Assembly (NCBI GenBank): GCA_016875165.1
Contig: VGSF01000008.1
Location: forward strand, 1-64,000
Direction of reading: 5' to 3'
DNA from: Deltaproteobacteria bacterium
Lineage (GTDB): Bacteria > Desulfobacterota > SM23-61
Length of the DNA stretch: 64,000 nt
This document shows, piece after piece, positions 60,091 through 64,000 of the stretch (the first letter of the stretch is position 1; each line of letters opens with the position of its first letter). The notes beneath the pieces are model-generated. The model searched no databases, had not been told where the DNA came from, and worked only from the letters and a program-made list of their open reading frames with translations. Both the position numbers and the translations under genes were made by a program.

Positions 60091-62739
60091 CTATACCCTC
60101 AATCTGGTTTCTTGTTTAGAAAATTTCTGCTGGACGTATTCGACTTCCTCCTGCTGGCTGTGCAATTTTCCGTCGAGCCGGGCCCTTAAAAGATCCTGGA
60201 AGATTTCTGTGTAGATCGGCCCGGGAGGATAGCCCATCCGGTTCAGGTCTTTACCACTCAAGGAAACTTTGGTAGGCTTCAGGCCGGTAAAGTAGAGGGA
60301 AAGGGCCTTTTTAACCTCCTCGGAATCGGTCTTCCCCATGGCGAAAAGCAAAAAATCCGTGGGCAGGGGATTTAAGAGAAAATAAATTTCGCTGCGGCGA
60401 AGGAAAGATAAACGGGCCATGCGGTCTACCACCTGGTTGGCCATCCGCCGGTGCTGCAGGAGCGCGGCCCGAAATTTTTCGGAGAGAGAAAGCCGGCTGA
60501 GAAGCTCCTGGAGTTCTTTCTCCGTCAAATTGTCCACCAGCCCGAGGAAGACCACCAACCACCTCTCGTAACGCTCTCCGGTAAATAAAAGATTATACCA
60601 GGAGAGCACGCTCTCCAGCCTCTGGAACAGATTCTCAACCCCCCGATCGGTTTTCAGCTTGGGATGGAAAAATTTCAGCAAACCATAATCGGCCAGTCTC
60701 TTGATCACGGCAAACGGCTTTTCTTCCTTGAGGCAGAGCACCAGCTCCTGGAAAAGTCTCTTGCCGGAAAGCCGGCCGAATAGTTCCATGCGCACCGCGT
60801 TCTCCATGAGCATATGGGTATGTTTGGCGATTTGAAAGCCGATGCGTTGTTCGAAACGAAGAGCCCGGAAGATGCGGGTAGGATCTTCTACGAAACTCAG
60901 GTTATGGAGCACCCGGATGCGCCGCTCTTTGATATCTTTCTGACCGCCAAAAAAATCAATTAGCTCTCCGAAGTTTTGGGGATTTAAATGGACGGCCAGG
61001 GCGTTCACCGTAAAGTCCCTGCGGAAGAGATCCAGCTTGATGGAGCTGTGCTCAACGCGGGGAAGGGCAGCCGGGTGATCATAATATTCCAGGCGGGCCG
61101 TGGCCACGTCCAGCCGGCGCCCCTGGGGGAAAAAGAGGGTGGCTGTCCCGAATTTTTTGTGCGCCTGGATTTCGCATTTCCCCTCTTCAGCCAGGGCTTG
61201 GGCCAATTGTATGCCCTCGCCTTCTACCACTACGTCGATGTCGTAGTTTTCGTATCGCAATATCAGGTCGCGCACAAATCCGCCCACCGTATAAACCTGG
61301 AAACCCATCTCTTGAGATTTTTCCCCGATGGTCTTGAGCAAAGCGAGTACCCCTAAGGGTAGCCGTTCCTCCATGAGCTGGAGGATCCATTTCTTTTTTG
61401 GTTGGATCGAGGAAAGGTCTTGTTCGACCAGGGTGTGGGGCGGCCGGTTGGCGCTGGTATAGAGCCAGCGCAACAAATCCGTGCGGGTGATGGCTCCAAC
61501 CAAATTGTCCTTCTCCAGCACCGGGAGAAATCGCTGGTTGTTCCCCACGATAAGATCTTGAACTTTAGACAGGGCTGTACGGGGATGGACCGCGGCAAAC
61601 TCACTGCTCATATAATCCCTTATGGGTGAGTTTTTGAACCCGTGAAAGGCGGCTTTCTCGATGACTTGCCGGGAGATCAAGCCGGCAATTTTTCCTTTGT
61701 CCATTACCGGCAGGACATTTATGTTATAACGGGTTAAAAGCTCCCCTGCCCGCTCGATGGTCTCCGTGGCCTCCACGCTCTTAACCGGAAAGGACATCAG
61801 GTCGCGAGCCAGCCTAACCGGGTGTACCCGTCCTTCCAGGTAGCTCAACAGTTTTTCTTCCACCTGGGGGAGGTTCAGGCCCTTGATGGTCGCCGAAGCA
61901 GCCGTGGGATGCCCTCCTCCGCCGAAGGCAGCGGCAATCTCTCCCACGTTGACTTCTTCCAGGTTGCTCCGGGCAACTAAATAAATCCGGTCTTCCATCT
62001 CAGCCAGGGCGAAAAGGACGTTAATATTTTCCATATCCCTCAATTTGTGGACTAATAGGGCAAAATCTCCCACGTATTTGTTGGAGGAGGCTTTGGCGAT
62101 AACCACCTCCACCCCTTTCACCGTGTAGCGGGTGGCGGTTTGGATCAATTCGTTAAGCAGGGAAATCTGCTCGGAAGTTATCTCCCGGGTGATCAGGCTT
62201 GATACGGTATTCAAGTTGGCTCCCTGGGAGAGTAAAAAAGCGGCAGCTTCATAATCTTCAGTAGTGGTGGAAGAGAATGTGAAAGACCCGGTATCCTCAT
62301 AAAGGCCCAGAGCCATGACCGTGGCCTCTTCGGCAAAAAGGGGAATCTTTTTTTCCTTTAAGATATGGGCCAGAATGGTCATGGTCGCCCCCACTTCGCG
62401 GATGTGCTCCACTTTGCCCCGAAGATCATCTGGCGAAGCCGGGTGGTGATCAAAAATATGCACTTCCACTCCCGGGCGCTGGGCTAACTTGGCCAACTTC
62501 CCGATTCGCCCGGGTTGGCGGGTGTCCACCAGAATCAAGCGCCGAACATCATCTAAATTGATATTTTTGATCCGTTCTGTTTCAAAAACATAGAAAGTGG
62601 ATTGGATGAAAAAATCCCGTAAATTTTTTTCCTGGGACCCGGGAAAAACCAGGACAGCCTGAGGGTAGAGCTTCTTGGCCGCCAGCATGGAGGCCAGGGA
62701 GTCGAAGTCGGCGTTGACGTGGGTGGTAATTACGTCCAT
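60091..62739 (-). CDS. DHH/DHHA1 + CBS pair + class II poly(A) polymerase/CCA-type nucleotidyltransferase fusion
   Basis: THVNADFDSLASM, FDHHPAS, GGGGHPTAAS, two CBS repeats, VGGFVRDLILRYENYDIDVVVEG. Confidence 0.92.
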   Translation of the reverse strand: MDVITTHVNADFDSLASMLAAKKLYPQAVLVFPGSQEKNLRDFFIQSTFYVFETERIKNINLDDVRRLILVDTRQPGRIGKLAKLAQRPGVEVHIFDHHPASPDDLRGKVEHIREVGATMTILAHILKEKKIPLFAEEATVMALGLYEDTGSFTFSSTTTEDYEAAAFLLSQGANLNTVSSLITREITSEQISLLNELIQTATRYTVKGVEVVIAKASSNKYVGDFALLVHKLRDMENINVLFALAEMEDRIYLVARSNLEEVNVGEIAAAFGGGGHPTAASATIKGLNLPQVEEKLLSYLEGRVHPVRLARDLMSFPVKSVEATETIERAGELLTRYNINVLPVMDKGKIAGLISRQVIEKAAFHGFKNSPIRDYMSSEFAAVHPRTALSKVQDLIVGNNQRFLPVLEKDNLVGAITRTDLLRWLYTSANRPPHTLVEQDLSSIQPKKKWILQLMEERLPLGVLALLKTIGEKSQEMGFQVYTVGGFVRDLILRYENYDIDVVVEGEGIQLAQALAEEGKCEIQAHKKFGTATLFFPQGRRLDVATARLEYYDHPAALPRVEHSSIKLDLFRRDFTVNALAVHLNPQNFGELIDFFGGQKDIKERRIRVLHNLSFVEDPTRIFRALRFEQRIGFQIAKHTHMLMENAVRMELFGRLSGKRLFQELVLCLKEEKPFAVIKRLADYGLLKFFHPKLKTDRGVENLFQRLESVLSWYNLLFTGERYERWLVVFLGLVDNLTEKELQELLSRLSLSEKFRAALLQHRRMANQVVDRMARLSFLRRSEIYFLLNPLPTDFLLFAMGKTDSEEVKKALSLYFTGLKPTKVSLSGKDLNRMGYPPGPIYTEIFQDLLRARLDGKLHSQQEEVEYVQQKFSKQETRLRV

Positions 62740-62743
62740 GATT

Positions 62744-63643
62744 TCAACCCCGGGGATGGTATTTCTGATGGATTTGCTTCAGGTGGTCCCGGGAAACATG
62801 GGTATATATCTGGGTGGTGGCAATATCTACATGTCCGAGCAGGGATTGAACGGACCTTAAATCCGCCCCGCCTTCCAAAAGGTGGGTGGCGAATGAATGG
62901 CGGAGTATATGGGGGGTCAGGCGTTTGGGAATGCCTGCCGACGTGGCATACTTCTTAATGATTTTCCAGAACCCCTGGCGGGTGATTCCCCTTCCTCCCT
63001 TTCCGAGAAAAAGGGTAGCGTCGGACGATTTCATGGCCAAAAGGATCCGCGGTCCTCTCAGGTAACCTAACAACGCCTGCCGGGCCGCCATGCCGATGGG
63101 CACAATTCGCTCTTTCGATCCTTTCCCCCGGGTGCGCAGATACCCCACTTCCAGGTTCACGTCGTTTAACGAGAGATGAATCAATTCCGAAACGCGCAGG
63201 CCGGTAGCGTAAAGAAGTTCCAGCATAGCCCGGTCCCGAATCCCCAAAGGCTGCAGAGGATCAGGCTGTCGCAATAAATCCTCCACCTCAACGGAGGTCA
63301 ATACCGAAGGAAGCTTGGGGACAACCCGGGGGGTGCGCAGGCGATTCAGGGGGTTTTCTTCTATAGCGCGCTCCTGGAGCAGAAATTTATGAAAACCCTT
63401 CAGGGCTGAAAGGGTACGAGCCTGGCTTCTTGCCGAAAAGCCTTTTCCCCGCAGGTGCTTAAAGTATTTCAAGGTATGGTCGGCCGAGCTGCCTCCGATA
63501 TGGGATATTCCCTGCTCCATCAAAAAAATGGCATACCCCTGAAGATCATGGGCATAAGCTTCGAGAGTATTCCGGCTCAACCCTTTTTCTACGGTTACGT
63601 AGTGTAAATAACTATCTATCCAGTTATCGAAGTTATCGGCCAT
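62744..63643 (-). CDS. xerD: Tyrosine recombinase XerD/XerC family
   Basis: ATGLRVSELI, GKGSKERIVPIG, HILRHSFATHLLEGG, LGHVDIATTQIYTHV. Confidence 0.93.
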   Translation of the reverse strand: MADNFDNWIDSYLHYVTVEKGLSRNTLEAYAHDLQGYAIFLMEQGISHIGGSSADHTLKYFKHLRGKGFSARSQARTLSALKGFHKFLLQERAIEENPLNRLRTPRVVPKLPSVLTSVEVEDLLRQPDPLQPLGIRDRAMLELLYATGLRVSELIHLSLNDVNLEVGYLRTRGKGSKERIVPIGMAARQALLGYLRGPRILLAMKSSDATLFLGKGGRGITRQGFWKIIKKYATSAGIPKRLTPHILRHSFATHLLEGGADLRSVQSLLGHVDIATTQIYTHVSRDHLKQIHQKYHPRG

Positions 63644-63741
63644 TATAAAAAATCTTCTCCATGCGCATTCTATTCTAACACATCGGGTTCTTTTTTCAAT
63701 TTCTTTCTCCTTGGCCCGTCTCTCACCAATTCTTGGTATCA

Positions 63742-63934
63742 GGAGCCACTTGCAAAAGTATTTTTTGGTGGTTCGACAAGCTTGTCCTGAGCGAACCGTT
63801 CACCCTTCGAGAACCTCAGGGCGATGGGTGAGTCGAAGGGCTCACCACGAACGGAAAAACTAAATAATTTCAACCTAAGCCCGTTCACCCTGAGCCTGTC
63901 GAAGGGTAAATTACGGACTTTTGCAAGAAGCTCA
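63742..63934. repeat. Repeat family B outer ends with expanded GTTCGACAAGC/GCCTGTCGAAGGG inner module
   Basis: ggagccacttgcaaaagtatttttt...cggacttttgcaagaagctc; about 60 bp longer inside than 13794-13923. Confidence 0.8.
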
Positions 63935-63935
63935 T

Positions 63936-64000
63936 CAGTTTAGCAATTTTTAAAAAATGGTATTAAAGCCTTTGTTGAGGGCCGGGGGTTAGAGCGGAAC
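63936..64000. repeat. Repeat family C, cut by the window edge
   Basis: cagtttagcaatttttaaaaaatggtattaaagcctttgttgagggccgggggttagagcggaac matches 13953 onward. Confidence 0.75.

Noticed and set aside
62744-63643. Integrase of a mobile element
   Set aside because: Sequence and context (next to the DHH-CBS fusion, trpS and scpAB) fit chromosomal XerD/XerC; no attachment-site duplication or phage genes nearby.

Overview
The window looks like a Desulfobacterota (deltaproteobacterial-type) chromosome; the taxon is inferred from gene content and order, not searched. It holds about 57 supportable genes or gene remnants. Main blocks: (1) amino-acid and aryl-acid metabolism with transport at 0.7-20 kb: Asp/Glu racemase, two aminotransferases including HisC, a TRAP transporter, a Liv-type ABC transporter between two phenylacetate-CoA ligases, an ACT protein and IorAB. 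(2) An accessory/defence island at about 25.8-33.2 kb: DUF3553-like protein, PLD-SNF2 helicase, overlapping MNT/HEPN pair, IS200/RAYT-like transposase, and an Eco57I/PglX-like methyltransferase that stops just before its catalytic domain. The break lies in a 39-bp tandem array of hairpin-forming units. (3) ABC exporter, transglutaminase, HAD, DUF151 and Sir2 genes. (4) A scarred insertion region at 40.1-42.3 kb: transposase tail, duplicated promoter, Zn-dehydrogenase and a 3'-truncated DctP. (5) A housekeeping run at 45-63.6 kb from cimA to xerD. Intergenic DNA carries many nested palindromic repeats in which a few outer terminal-repeat modules are combined with several interchangeable inner hairpin modules. 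A separate 189-bp MITE-like element with a 6-bp target duplication sits inside another repeat. No tRNA, rRNA or CRISPR was recognised. The strongest candidates for something new are the modular repeats and the RAYT/39-bp array that has invaded the defence locus; neither is shown to be a functional system. All similarity calls are from reading motifs, without database searches.
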